Below are positions 1 to 5,300 of a stretch of DNA of 6,098 nucleotides, piece after piece. The notes beneath the pieces were generated by a model. The model did no database searches, had not been told where the DNA came from, and saw nothing but the letters and a program-made list of their open reading frames with translations. This DNA comes from Armatimonadetes bacterium UBA5352. Lineage in GTDB: Bacteria; Armatimonadota; Zipacnadia; Zipacnadales; UBA5352. Location: the NCBI GenBank assembly GCA_002411015.1, contig DHPY01000110.1, forward strand, positions 1 to 6,098, read 5' to 3'. The first letter of the stretch is position 1; each line of letters begins with the position of its first letter. The translations under genes were made by a program, and so were the position numbers.

Positions 1-11
1 TATTTTATGGA

Positions 12-22
12 CGCTGCACTAG
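12..22 (-). repeat. Terminal 11-base inverted repeat, left copy
   Basis: Read on the minus strand this is CTAGTGCAGCG, containing the TAG stop of the DsbA-like gene. The same 11 bases occur on the plus strand at the other end of the window (6080-6090). Confidence 0.35.
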
Positions 23-594
23 TGGTCGGCTGTGCCCTCGATGTGCGACAGGAAGTGGTCCACGTAGGCGGCCAGGTGCTCGTGCGTCGGCTCGACCGGA
101 ATCCGCCAGTTGTCGAGGAAGAAGGTCGGCGTGGCGTCTACGCCTGTGCGTGAGCCATCCACGCGCACCTTGCGGATGTGCTTCTCGAGCGCATCGCTCT
201 GACGGTCGGCCTCCCAGCGGTCCATGTCGAGGCCGATCTCCCGAGCCCAGCGCACGAGGTCCTCGTCAGTGAACTCGCCGTCGGCGCCGAAGATGCGCTC
301 GTGCATCTCCCAGAACCGCCCCTGTTTCCCTGCGGCCTCAGCGGCAAGCGCCCCGGGCATCGCCATCGGATGATGGGTCACGAGCGGGAAGGGCCGGAAG
401 ACCACGTTCACCTTGCCGGCGTGCGTCTCCAGCAGCTCCTCCACCGCTCCGAATGACGCAATGCAGCCCTCGCACTGGTAGTCCGCGTACTCGACCAGCG
501 TCAGCGGGGCGTCGGGCGCGCCCTTCATGTGATCCTGATCGGCAACAGGCACCTCAAGCTCGACCGGTTCGATCTGCGTATGATCGCCCATCAC
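19..594 (-). CDS. DsbA-family thioredoxin-fold oxidoreductase, cytoplasmic (CEGC)
   Basis: This is a 191-residue protein of the DsbA/FrnE thioredoxin-like family, which catalyses thiol-disulfide exchange. The redox motif CEGC (residues 41-44) follows the strand LTLVEYADYQ. A helical insertion (about 85-150, including FWEMHERIF) comes next, then the cis-proline motif TPTFF (155-159). The order and wording resemble the DsbA-like domain found at the C-terminus of some NhaA antiporters, but here it stands alone. There is no signal peptide or membrane segment, so it should act in the cytoplasm, unlike classical periplasmic DsbA. The EG dipeptide between the cysteines differs from the PH of DsbA and the PY common in this subfamily. 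The start is GTG, with GGGAG at 602-606 seven bases upstream; the next codon is ATG and is an alternative. It is the last gene of the minus-strand redox operon, 24 bases after the dehydrogenase. The family is secure; its substrate is unknown. Confidence 0.88.
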   Translation of the reverse strand: MMGDHTQIEPVELEVPVADQDHMKGAPDAPLTLVEYADYQCEGCIASFGAVEELLETHAGKVNVVFRPFPLVTHHPMAMPGALAAEAAGKQGRFWEMHERIFGADGEFTDEDLVRWAREIGLDMDRWEADRQSDALEKHIRKVRVDGSRTGVDATPTFFLDNWRIPVEPTHEHLAAYVDHFLSHIEGTADH

Positions 595-618
595 GCCACC
601 ACTCCCACGTAGAATCGC

Positions 619-1698
619 TCAGCTCACCACGTTCTGCGGTGTGCCGTTCAGGAACGCCCCGATGTTGTCGCAGGTGACCTCCATGAGCCGGTGGAGTGCC
701 TCACGCGAGTAGAAGGCCATGTGCGGGGTGATAACCACATTGTCATGATGGAGGAGCGCGTAGCGCTGGACTGCCACCGCGAGGTCCTCGCGCGGAGCAT
801 TCTGTGCGGCCATCTGCGCCTCGTCGCCGATCCGCTCCTCCCCCTCGATGACATCGAGGCCCGCGCCGCCGAGGTGGCCGCTCGCGAGGGCCTCGAGGAG
901 CGCGTCGGTGTCGATGAGCTCGCCGCGCGCGGTGTTGATCAGCAGCGCGCCACGCCTCATCTTCGCGAGCGACTCGCGGTTGATCATGTGGCGTGTCTGG
1001 GGCAGCAGCGGCACGTGGAGCGAGACCACATCCGACTCGGCCAGCAGATCATCGAGCTCCGCATACTGGAACTGCATCACGTCGGCGAGCAGGCCATGCG
1101 GGCGGACATCATACGCCAGCACGCGCATGCCCATCGCGACGCCAATGCGGATAACGCGCAGGCCGATGGCCCCCGCGCCAACGACCCCGAGGGTCTTGCC
1201 CTTGAGGTCGAAGCCGGTGAGGCCGTCGAGGCTGAAGTCGCCGCGGCGGGTGCGCTCGTAGGCCATGATGATCTTGCGCGAGAGCGTGAGCATCAGCCCG
1301 AAGCAGTGCTCGGCCACGGTGTGCTCGGCGTAGGCGGGCACATTGCAGGCGGTGACGTTGCGCTCGCGGCATGCGTCCAGGTCGATGTGATTGTAGCCGG
1401 TCGAGCGGGTGCAGACGAGCTTGAGCTGCGGCATGCGCTCGAGCTGCTGCGCGCTGACCTCCGAGCCGATGAAGATGGACGCGATGGTCACGTCCGCAAG
1501 GTCCTCATCCGAGACGTTCTGCAGCCGCTCAACGGTCGAACGATAGGAGGGCTCATGCAGCTCGCACTTGGGCGTGGTGAGCCCTGCCTCATCCCACGGC
1601 TTGGTCTCGAAGAACGTGATCCGCTCGTCGATCGCCTGTTCCGCAATGTTCGCGAGCAGATCAGGTTCGGGCTCTCGGCCTCGGCTGTAATCGGCCAT
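619..1698 (-). CDS. D-2-hydroxyacid dehydrogenase, D-lactate dehydrogenase-like
   Basis: This 359-residue enzyme belongs to the D-isomer-specific 2-hydroxyacid dehydrogenases, which interconvert 2-oxoacids and D-2-hydroxyacids with NAD(H). The Rossmann motif GAGAIG is at residues 174-179, followed by an acidic residue (D197) at the end of the second strand, which fits NAD rather than NADP. The catalytic triad is visible: R258 in NTARGEL, E287 in DVIEGEE, and H326 in ITPHMAFYS. The H-M-A-F-Y-S context and the FFETKPW segment near residues 29-35 point to the D-lactate dehydrogenase branch; I infer a D-lactate/pyruvate-like substrate. In that branch the FFE segment normally lies almost at the N-terminus, so about 25 extra residues precede it. 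GGAGG at 1704-1708 lies five bases before the ATG and supports the long form. It sits 35 bases after the thioredoxin-reductase-like gene, in the same probable operon. The family call is firm, the exact substrate is not. Confidence 0.92.
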   Translation of the reverse strand: MADYSRGREPEPDLLANIAEQAIDERITFFETKPWDEAGLTTPKCELHEPSYRSTVERLQNVSDEDLADVTIASIFIGSEVSAQQLERMPQLKLVCTRSTGYNHIDLDACRERNVTACNVPAYAEHTVAEHCFGLMLTLSRKIIMAYERTRRGDFSLDGLTGFDLKGKTLGVVGAGAIGLRVIRIGVAMGMRVLAYDVRPHGLLADVMQFQYAELDDLLAESDVVSLHVPLLPQTRHMINRESLAKMRRGALLINTARGELIDTDALLEALASGHLGGAGLDVIEGEERIGDEAQMAAQNAPREDLAVAVQRYALLHHDNVVITPHMAFYSREALHRLMEVTCDNIGAFLNGTPQNVVS

Positions 1699-1733
1699 GG
1701 TGTCCTCCCGCTCACAGTAGAAGATTCCGCAGA

Positions 1734-2693
1734 CTACTTCACGCCACGCTGGGCGCGGACTTCGCCGCCACGGATGAAGCGCTCGGCGGCGAGAGCGGCG
1801 ATTGCGCCCTCTCCTGCGGCCACCACCTGCTGGCGCACCTGCTTTCGGCGCACATCCCCCGCCGCGAAGACGCCGGGGAAGCTCGTCTGCATCATTTCGT
1901 CGGTGATGATGTAACCCTTTTCGTCAAGATCCAGCGCGCCCATCAGGAACTCAGTTGCCGGGGCGTTTCCGCGCAGATACATGAAGATGCCCGCGCCCTC
2001 CACGATCTGCTCCTCACCGGAACGATCGGTGTAGCGCGCACCCTCTACGGCCTTGTCGCCGAGGATCTCCCGCAGGCGCAGCCCCGTGCGCACCTCAACA
2101 TTGCCCGCGGCCTCAAGCGCGGCCGCGAGGTCCTCCTCGAGGTCAGGCGACGGGTTCGGCATGGTGAGGACGACCTTCTCGGCGATCTTGCTGAGCGCAA
2201 GGGCCTCCTCGGCGGCCAGCGGGTCCGCGCCGGCGACGATCACGGTCTCGCCCGCGAAGAGCGGCCCATCGCATGCGACGCAGTAGGCGACGCCGCGGCC
2301 AAGCAGGTCCTCCTCACCGGGCGTCTTCTGCGCCGTGTTCCACGCGCCGGTGCAGACGATGACCGCCCGCGCGACGTGAAGCTGCGCGCCGCCGAAGACC
2401 TGCAGACCGCGCTCCTCACTGAAGTTCACGCCGGCGACTGACTCCAGCACGATCTCGGCGCCCGCGCGGACGGCCTGCTCGTGGATGCGCGACAGGATCT
2501 CGCGCCCCGCCACGGGCTCGACCTGCGAGGGGAAGTTGCCTACCTCAGGCGCCATTGCCATCATCCCCGAGAGGGCGGAGGGCGTGGAGACCACGGTCTT
2601 CAGGTTGGCTCTCACGGCGTAGATTGCGGCGGTGTAGCCGGCGGGACCACCACCGATGATATGCACGTCACAGGTGACATCGCCCTGTGCCAT
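1734..2693 (-). CDS. Thioredoxin-reductase-like FAD disulfide oxidoreductase lacking canonical NADPH motifs
   Basis: This 319-residue flavoprotein has the size and architecture of low-molecular-weight thioredoxin reductase, which passes electrons from a donor through FAD and a CxxC pair to thioredoxin. The FAD-binding motif GGGPAG is at residues 14-19, the redox site CVACDG at 138-143, and the C-terminal FAD motif AAGDVRRKQVRQ at about 277-288. The second nucleotide-binding domain is aberrant: the expected GGGxSA reads GADPLA (155-160), and the HRR segment that binds the NADPH 2'-phosphate is replaced by MPNPSP (178-183). Reductases lacking these motifs are known to use other donors, such as ferredoxin (FFTR) or F420 (DFTR), or are disulfide oxidoreductases with unusual partners. 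I therefore do not assign trxB. The ATG at 2693 is chosen because GGAGG (2701-2705) lies seven bases before it; an in-frame TTG one codon upstream is less likely. It follows a thioredoxin gene, its likely partner. Confidence 0.9.
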   Translation of the reverse strand: MAQGDVTCDVHIIGGGPAGYTAAIYAVRANLKTVVSTPSALSGMMAMAPEVGNFPSQVEPVAGREILSRIHEQAVRAGAEIVLESVAGVNFSEERGLQVFGGAQLHVARAVIVCTGAWNTAQKTPGEEDLLGRGVAYCVACDGPLFAGETVIVAGADPLAAEEALALSKIAEKVVLTMPNPSPDLEEDLAAALEAAGNVEVRTGLRLREILGDKAVEGARYTDRSGEEQIVEGAGIFMYLRGNAPATEFLMGALDLDEKGYIITDEMMQTSFPGVFAAGDVRRKQVRQQVVAAGEGAIAALAAERFIRGGEVRAQRGVK

Positions 2694-2700
2694 CAAGTCT

Positions 2701-2705
2701 CCTCC
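2701..2705 (-). promoter_or_regulatory. Ribosome binding site of the thioredoxin-reductase-like gene
   Basis: GGAGG (CCTCC on the plus strand) lies seven bases upstream of the ATG at 2693 but only four from the TTG at 2696, which favours the ATG start. Confidence 0.75.
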
Positions 2706-2713
2706 ATCGCCAG

Positions 2714-2732
2714 CACGCGCGGAACGCGCGTG
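2714..2732 (-). other. Intercistronic RNA hairpin between thioredoxin and reductase genes
   Basis: CACGCGCG and CGCGCGTG form a perfect 8-bp stem around a 3-base loop (UUC in the transcript), in the 55-base gap after the thioredoxin stop codon. No T-run follows, so it is not a typical intrinsic terminator. It ends about eight bases before the reductase Shine-Dalgarno. It could stabilise the upstream thioredoxin message, cause partial attenuation or modulate ribosome loading; the sequence does not say which. Confidence 0.6.
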
Positions 2733-2748
2733 GTAGCCACCGGGCGCG

Positions 2749-3075
2749 TCAACCGGCGGTGTTCTCTTTCAGCCAGTCATTGAGCTCATCCGCGCGCTTG
2801 GCGCCGACTGTGCGAGCGATCTCCTCGCCGCCCGAGAAGAGCACGAGCGTGGGAGTGGCGCGGACCGCGTACTCGCGGAAGAGGTCACGCGCGGCCTGGA
2901 AGGATACCTTCACGAACTTGACCTCTTCATTCTCGCTCGCGGCCTGATCGTAGTGGGGATTGAGCGTCAGACAGTGCGCGCAGGTCTCAGACCAGAAGTC
3001 CACGACGACCGGCCGCTCCTCCTGCAGGACCTCGGCCTCGAACTGATCCGGCGCCACATCGAGCGGTTTTGCCAT
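2749..3075 (-). CDS. Thioredoxin-like protein with CAHC active site
   Basis: This is a 108-residue single-domain thioredoxin, the typical length for the family, acting as a cytoplasmic disulfide reductant. From the chosen ATG, the strand VVVDFWSET leads into the redox motif CAHC (residues 32-35). The buried aspartate of VDFW, the cis-proline in ATPT (P75) and the VGA glycine near residue 91 are conserved. The active site departs from the usual WCGPC: the tryptophan before the first cysteine is threonine and the GP dipeptide is AH, which should raise the redox potential and alter partner choice (inference). The ATG at 3075 has AGGTGG (3083-3088) seven bases upstream; an in-frame GTG at 3081 would add two residues. 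It is the first gene of the minus-strand operon, directly before the reductase-like flavoprotein, and has a strong promoter match upstream. The family is certain; the atypical motif leaves its physiological target open. Confidence 0.93.
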   Translation of the reverse strand: MAKPLDVAPDQFEAEVLQEERPVVVDFWSETCAHCLTLNPHYDQAASENEEVKFVKVSFQAARDLFREYAVRATPTLVLFSGGEEIARTVGAKRADELNDWLKENTAG

Positions 3076-3082
3076 GCACACG

Positions 3083-3088
3083 CCACCT
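3083..3088 (-). promoter_or_regulatory. Ribosome binding site of the thioredoxin gene
   Basis: AGGTGG (CCACCT on the plus strand) lies seven bases before the ATG at 3075. It is only one base from the alternative GTG at 3081, so it supports the ATG start. Confidence 0.65.
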
Positions 3089-3115
3089 ATCCTGAAGTCT
3101 TCCGTCCACGGCAGG

Positions 3116-3212
3116 TGCTATCGTATGCGAGAGGGCGCCCGGCGTCAAGCGGAAGCGACCTGATGAAGGTCTCCGCACGGCGCCGGGGGAAGCGATCATC
3201 TCAACGATAGCA
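3116..3212. repeat. Inverted repeat TGCTATCGT / ACGATAGCA in the divergent intergenic region
   Basis: A perfect 9-base inverted repeat has its arms at 3116-3124 and 3204-3212, 88 bases centre to centre. The left arm overlaps the -10 element of the thioredoxin promoter; the right arm lies 9 bases before the Shine-Dalgarno region of the plus-strand gene. It could mark a pair of operator half-sites or similar promoter elements for the two divergent units. A shorter GC-rich inverted repeat (CCCGGCG 3138-3144, CGCCGGG 3181-3187) is nested inside. The rest of 3076-3233 holds no gene, and I see no convincing plus-strand promoter there. Confidence 0.4.
3120..3148 (-). promoter_or_regulatory. Predicted sigma70-type promoter of the thioredoxin operon
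   Basis: On the minus strand, TTGACG (3143-3148, five of six consensus bases) is separated by exactly 17 bases from TACGAT (3120-3125, four of six). Transcription would begin near 3113, leaving a leader of about 38 bases that contains the thioredoxin Shine-Dalgarno. Position and spacing fit well for driving the four-gene operon. The match is by eye only. Confidence 0.6.
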
Positions 3213-3221
3213 TCCGACACA

Positions 3222-3226
3222 AAGGA
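3222..3226 (+). promoter_or_regulatory. Ribosome binding site of the UroD-like gene
   Basis: AAGGA lies seven bases upstream of the ATG at 3234 and fixes that start. Confidence 0.6.
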
Positions 3227-3233
3227 ATACGCC

Positions 3234-4271
3234 ATGCACGCGGTCACTTCCTGCCCTGATCTCCTCCCGCAGGCGCGCAATCTGCAGGCGACGCTGGCTG
3301 GCGAGGACACCGGGCAGGTCCCGCGGCAGGAGTTTTTCCTCAGCAACCCGACAATCGCGGCCCACGTCCTCGGCCGGACGCAGAGCAGCGCTGTCACCGA
3401 TGAGATCGAGTTCGTGCAGAGGATCGGCTGGGGGATGGCGCGCGGGACAAGCTGGGGTGTGCGGGTCGGGGCACGTAATGAGGTCGCCTCCGACGGCACC
3501 TCGCACTACGCGGGCGGCAGCGAGCTGGGCTGGGATGATCTCGATGCGATGACCGGGCCGGACCTCGATGCGCTGGCAGCCACCCACGCCGAGCGCGCGA
3601 GCGCCATCCGCGCGAGTGGGCTGCTCGTGCACATCTTCATGCTGCACTGCTTCCACTCGGCGGCGACTGGCGTCGGCATGGAGCGGTTGTGCATGATGGT
3701 CTACGACCAGCCCGACCTGCTGCAGGAGTATATGCGGCGCGTGGAAGCATTCAACCGCAAGGCGCTGCAGGCGATCCTGAGCACCGGGATCGTGCCCGAC
3801 ATCGCGATCTTCGACGCGGACTGCGCGTTCAAGACCTCGACGATGGTCAGCCCGGAGCACTACCGGGACCTGATCTTCGAGCCGACCAACGCGACCGCGC
3901 AGGTCCTGCACGATGCCGGAATCACGATGCTGATGCACACGGACGGCCGGATCAGCGACGTCTACCCGATCTGGCTGGAGATGGGCGTGGCGGGCGCGCA
4001 TGGCGTTGAGGCGCAGGCGAACGACCTCGCGGATGTGAAGCAGCGCTTCGGCGACAGGATGACCCTCTTCGGCAACTTCGACCCGGTGATCCTGGCGACC
4101 GGCGAGCCGCGGCAGATACGAACGCTCGCGCGGGAGATGGTGGAGATCGGCAGACCGGGCGGGCGCTATGTCGCGGCGGTGAACACGATCGTCGGCGATC
4201 ATGTGCCCCTGGCGAACTACCTGGCATTCATCGAAGGCGTGGAGGAGGCGGCTTCGTGGCACGGCGGCTGA
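3234..4271 (+). CDS. Uroporphyrinogen decarboxylase (URO-D) superfamily protein, methyltransferase-like, not HemE
   Basis: This 345-residue protein has the C-terminal pattern of the URO-D/cobamide methyltransferase superfamily, whose members decarboxylate uroporphyrinogen or move methyl groups to and from corrinoids or coenzyme M. Visible marks are FDADCAFKTSTMVSPEHYRDLIFEP (split here as FDADCAFK, 193-200, and MVSPEHYRDLIFEP, 204-217), the strand ending in HTDGRI (235-240), an acidic residue in HGVEAQ (E259), and LFGNFDP (278-284). The N-terminal arginine motif of true HemE (MRQAGR type) is absent, so heme synthesis is unlikely. In MtaA/MtbA-type methyltransferases the HTDG site carries a zinc-binding cysteine (HxC); here it is aspartate, so corrinoid methyl transfer cannot simply be assumed. 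No corrinoid-binding protein is encoded nearby. Its end overlaps the next gene by 16 bases, implying coexpression. The superfamily is well supported; the reaction is unknown. Confidence 0.85.
   Translation: MHAVTSCPDLLPQARNLQATLAGEDTGQVPRQEFFLSNPTIAAHVLGRTQSSAVTDEIEFVQRIGWGMARGTSWGVRVGARNEVASDGTSHYAGGSELGWDDLDAMTGPDLDALAATHAERASAIRASGLLVHIFMLHCFHSAATGVGMERLCMMVYDQPDLLQEYMRRVEAFNRKALQAILSTGIVPDIAIFDADCAFKTSTMVSPEHYRDLIFEPTNATAQVLHDAGITMLMHTDGRISDVYPIWLEMGVAGAHGVEAQANDLADVKQRFGDRMTLFGNFDPVILATGEPRQIRTLAREMVEIGRPGGRYVAAVNTIVGDHVPLANYLAFIEGVEEAASWHGG
4241..4248 (+). promoter_or_regulatory. Ribosome binding site for the GTG start of the BtrH-like gene
   Basis: GGAGGAGG lies inside the end of the UroD-like gene, seven bases before the GTG at 4256. 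It decides this non-ATG start and suggests translational coupling. Confidence 0.75.
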
Positions 4272-5233
4272 GCTTCCAGGGCTATGACGGCAGTCATCCG
4301 GTGGCGCTGCCCGGCGTCCCCGCGCCACTTCGGGGCGAGGGACGGGCGCACAGCCTGGCGCAGACAATGGAGATCGCGCTGAGGCGGGCGGGTCTGCCGC
4401 TGGGCTATGGCGTGGTGATGGGGCTGTCGGGGCTGGCCTTCCGCACGCCGGAATGGCCGGGGACGCTGCACCTTGCGCCTCAGGAGATCGCGCAGGCTGT
4501 GGAGGAACTCTCACAGGCGCTTGGTCGTTGCCTGACGCTGACCGAGGGCGCGGGGCAGTCGGAGGATGAGGTGCTGGCGGCCGTCGCGCGCGTGGTGGAG
4601 CAGGGGCGACCGTGCGTGGCCCTCGGCTGGGGCTCGGAGAAGCACGAGTGGAGCGTCATCACGGGCTACGATCGCGGAAAGCGGCGACTGCTGGGGCACT
4701 GCCTGCTGGATGCGCCGCGTGAGCAGTATGAGGCATGGCCGCCTGCGCTGGCGATGCTGGTGACGACTGCCGCTCGGCCTCGGCCGCGTGGCCCGGAGGC
4801 GGTTGAGGCGGCGCTGCAGAGTGGCGCGCGGCGTCTCGAGGAGGAGGGGGCGGCCCGCTACTGCGCCTGGATCGAGGAGATGCGGCTGCTCGACGACGTG
4901 CCGGATCCGGGCCATGAGCTTGCAGTGGAGCTTCTGGCGGATGCGCGCACCGCGGCCGCGGAGTTCGCCGAGGAGGTGGCGGCCTACGAGCCGGAGGTCC
5001 CGGCGGCGTGGCTGGCTCGCGCGGGGGAGCTGTGGCGGGAGGTCGTGCGGCTGCTGGAGGCGCGGGGGCTGCCGGGGAGCGCGGAGGCGCTGGAGGCGCT
5101 GCAGACGCGCGAGGGGCGCGAGGACTGGGCGGAGCTGCTGGAGGCTGCCGCGCGTATCGAGGCCGAGGCCGCGACTGCAATCGAGCGGGCACACAGGGTG
5201 GACTTCCCGCCTGAGGAGGCGGCCGAGTGGTAG
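4256..5233 (+). CDS. BtrH_N/C39-like papain-fold family protein, probable inactive or altered nucleophile
   Basis: This 325-residue protein probably belongs to the BtrH_N/C39-like group of papain-fold proteins, typified by the butirosin acyltransferase BtrH; most members are uncharacterised. The N-terminal half shows LPGVPAPL, a helix HSLAQTMEIALRRAG (32-46), the family-like MGLSGLAFR (55-63), and GRPCVALGW followed by HEWSVITGYD (130-139), where H130 and D139 could serve as papain-like His and Asp. The position at the start of the first helix where the nucleophile cysteine is expected is S33, so peptidase-like chemistry may be lost or changed. The C-terminal half (about 180-325) is Ala/Glu-rich and helical, with an AARYCAWIEEM segment as in relatives. 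There is no signal peptide, so it is cytoplasmic. It starts at GTG with a strong Shine-Dalgarno and overlaps the UroD-like gene by 16 bases. The family call rests on pattern memory; the function is unknown. Confidence 0.7.
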   Translation: MARRLSFQGYDGSHPVALPGVPAPLRGEGRAHSLAQTMEIALRRAGLPLGYGVVMGLSGLAFRTPEWPGTLHLAPQEIAQAVEELSQALGRCLTLTEGAGQSEDEVLAAVARVVEQGRPCVALGWGSEKHEWSVITGYDRGKRRLLGHCLLDAPREQYEAWPPALAMLVTTAARPRPRGPEAVEAALQSGARRLEEEGAARYCAWIEEMRLLDDVPDPGHELAVELLADARTAAAEFAEEVAAYEPEVPAAWLARAGELWREVVRLLEARGLPGSAEALEALQTREGREDWAELLEAAARIEAEAATAIERAHRVDFPPEEAAEW

Positions 5234-5300
5234 GCGCGGAGGACTCCGTGGATCGCCCGGCGAACTGTTGCGCCTGATCTGGTATACAGGAGGGACATGC
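5234..5300 (+). other. Intergenic gap with Shine-Dalgarno only
   Basis: Sixty-seven bases separate the BtrH-like stop from the exported protein start. I see no good terminator or -35/-10 pair, so the exported gene may be read through from the upstream genes. Confidence 0.4.
5288..5293 (+). promoter_or_regulatory. Ribosome binding site of the exported beta-rich protein gene
   Basis: AGGAGG lies seven bases before the ATG at 5301, but only three from an out-of-frame ATG at 5297. It selects 5301, which also begins a proper signal peptide. Confidence 0.8.

Noticed and set aside
691..1914. Long plus-strand open frame (407 codons) across the dehydrogenase and the end of the reductase-like gene
   Set aside because: It runs antisense to two well-identified genes and has no domain pattern or matching ribosome site.
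3201..4514. Long minus-strand open frame (437 codons) opposite the URO-D-like gene
   Set aside because: It is a mirror frame of GC-rich codons: Arg/His/Pro/Ala-rich, no recognisable domain, and the plus strand carries a clear protein family here.
5083..5100. Tandem 9-base repeat GGAGGCGCT
   Set aside because: It encodes an Ala/Leu/Glu helix (EALEAL) and is explained by codon bias in a helical region.
5237..5248. CGGAGGACTCCG as a terminator after the BtrH-like gene
   Set aside because: The stem is only four to five pairs and no T-run follows.
5268..5288. TTGCGC and TATACA as a promoter for the exported protein gene
   Set aside because: The elements are only nine bases apart and the -10 would overlap the Shine-Dalgarno, leaving no leader.
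4788..5300. Upstream extension of the exported protein's reading frame
   Set aside because: The extra 171 residues are extremely Arg-rich and overlap the BtrH-like gene out of frame; the AGGAGG and signal peptide fix the start at 5301.
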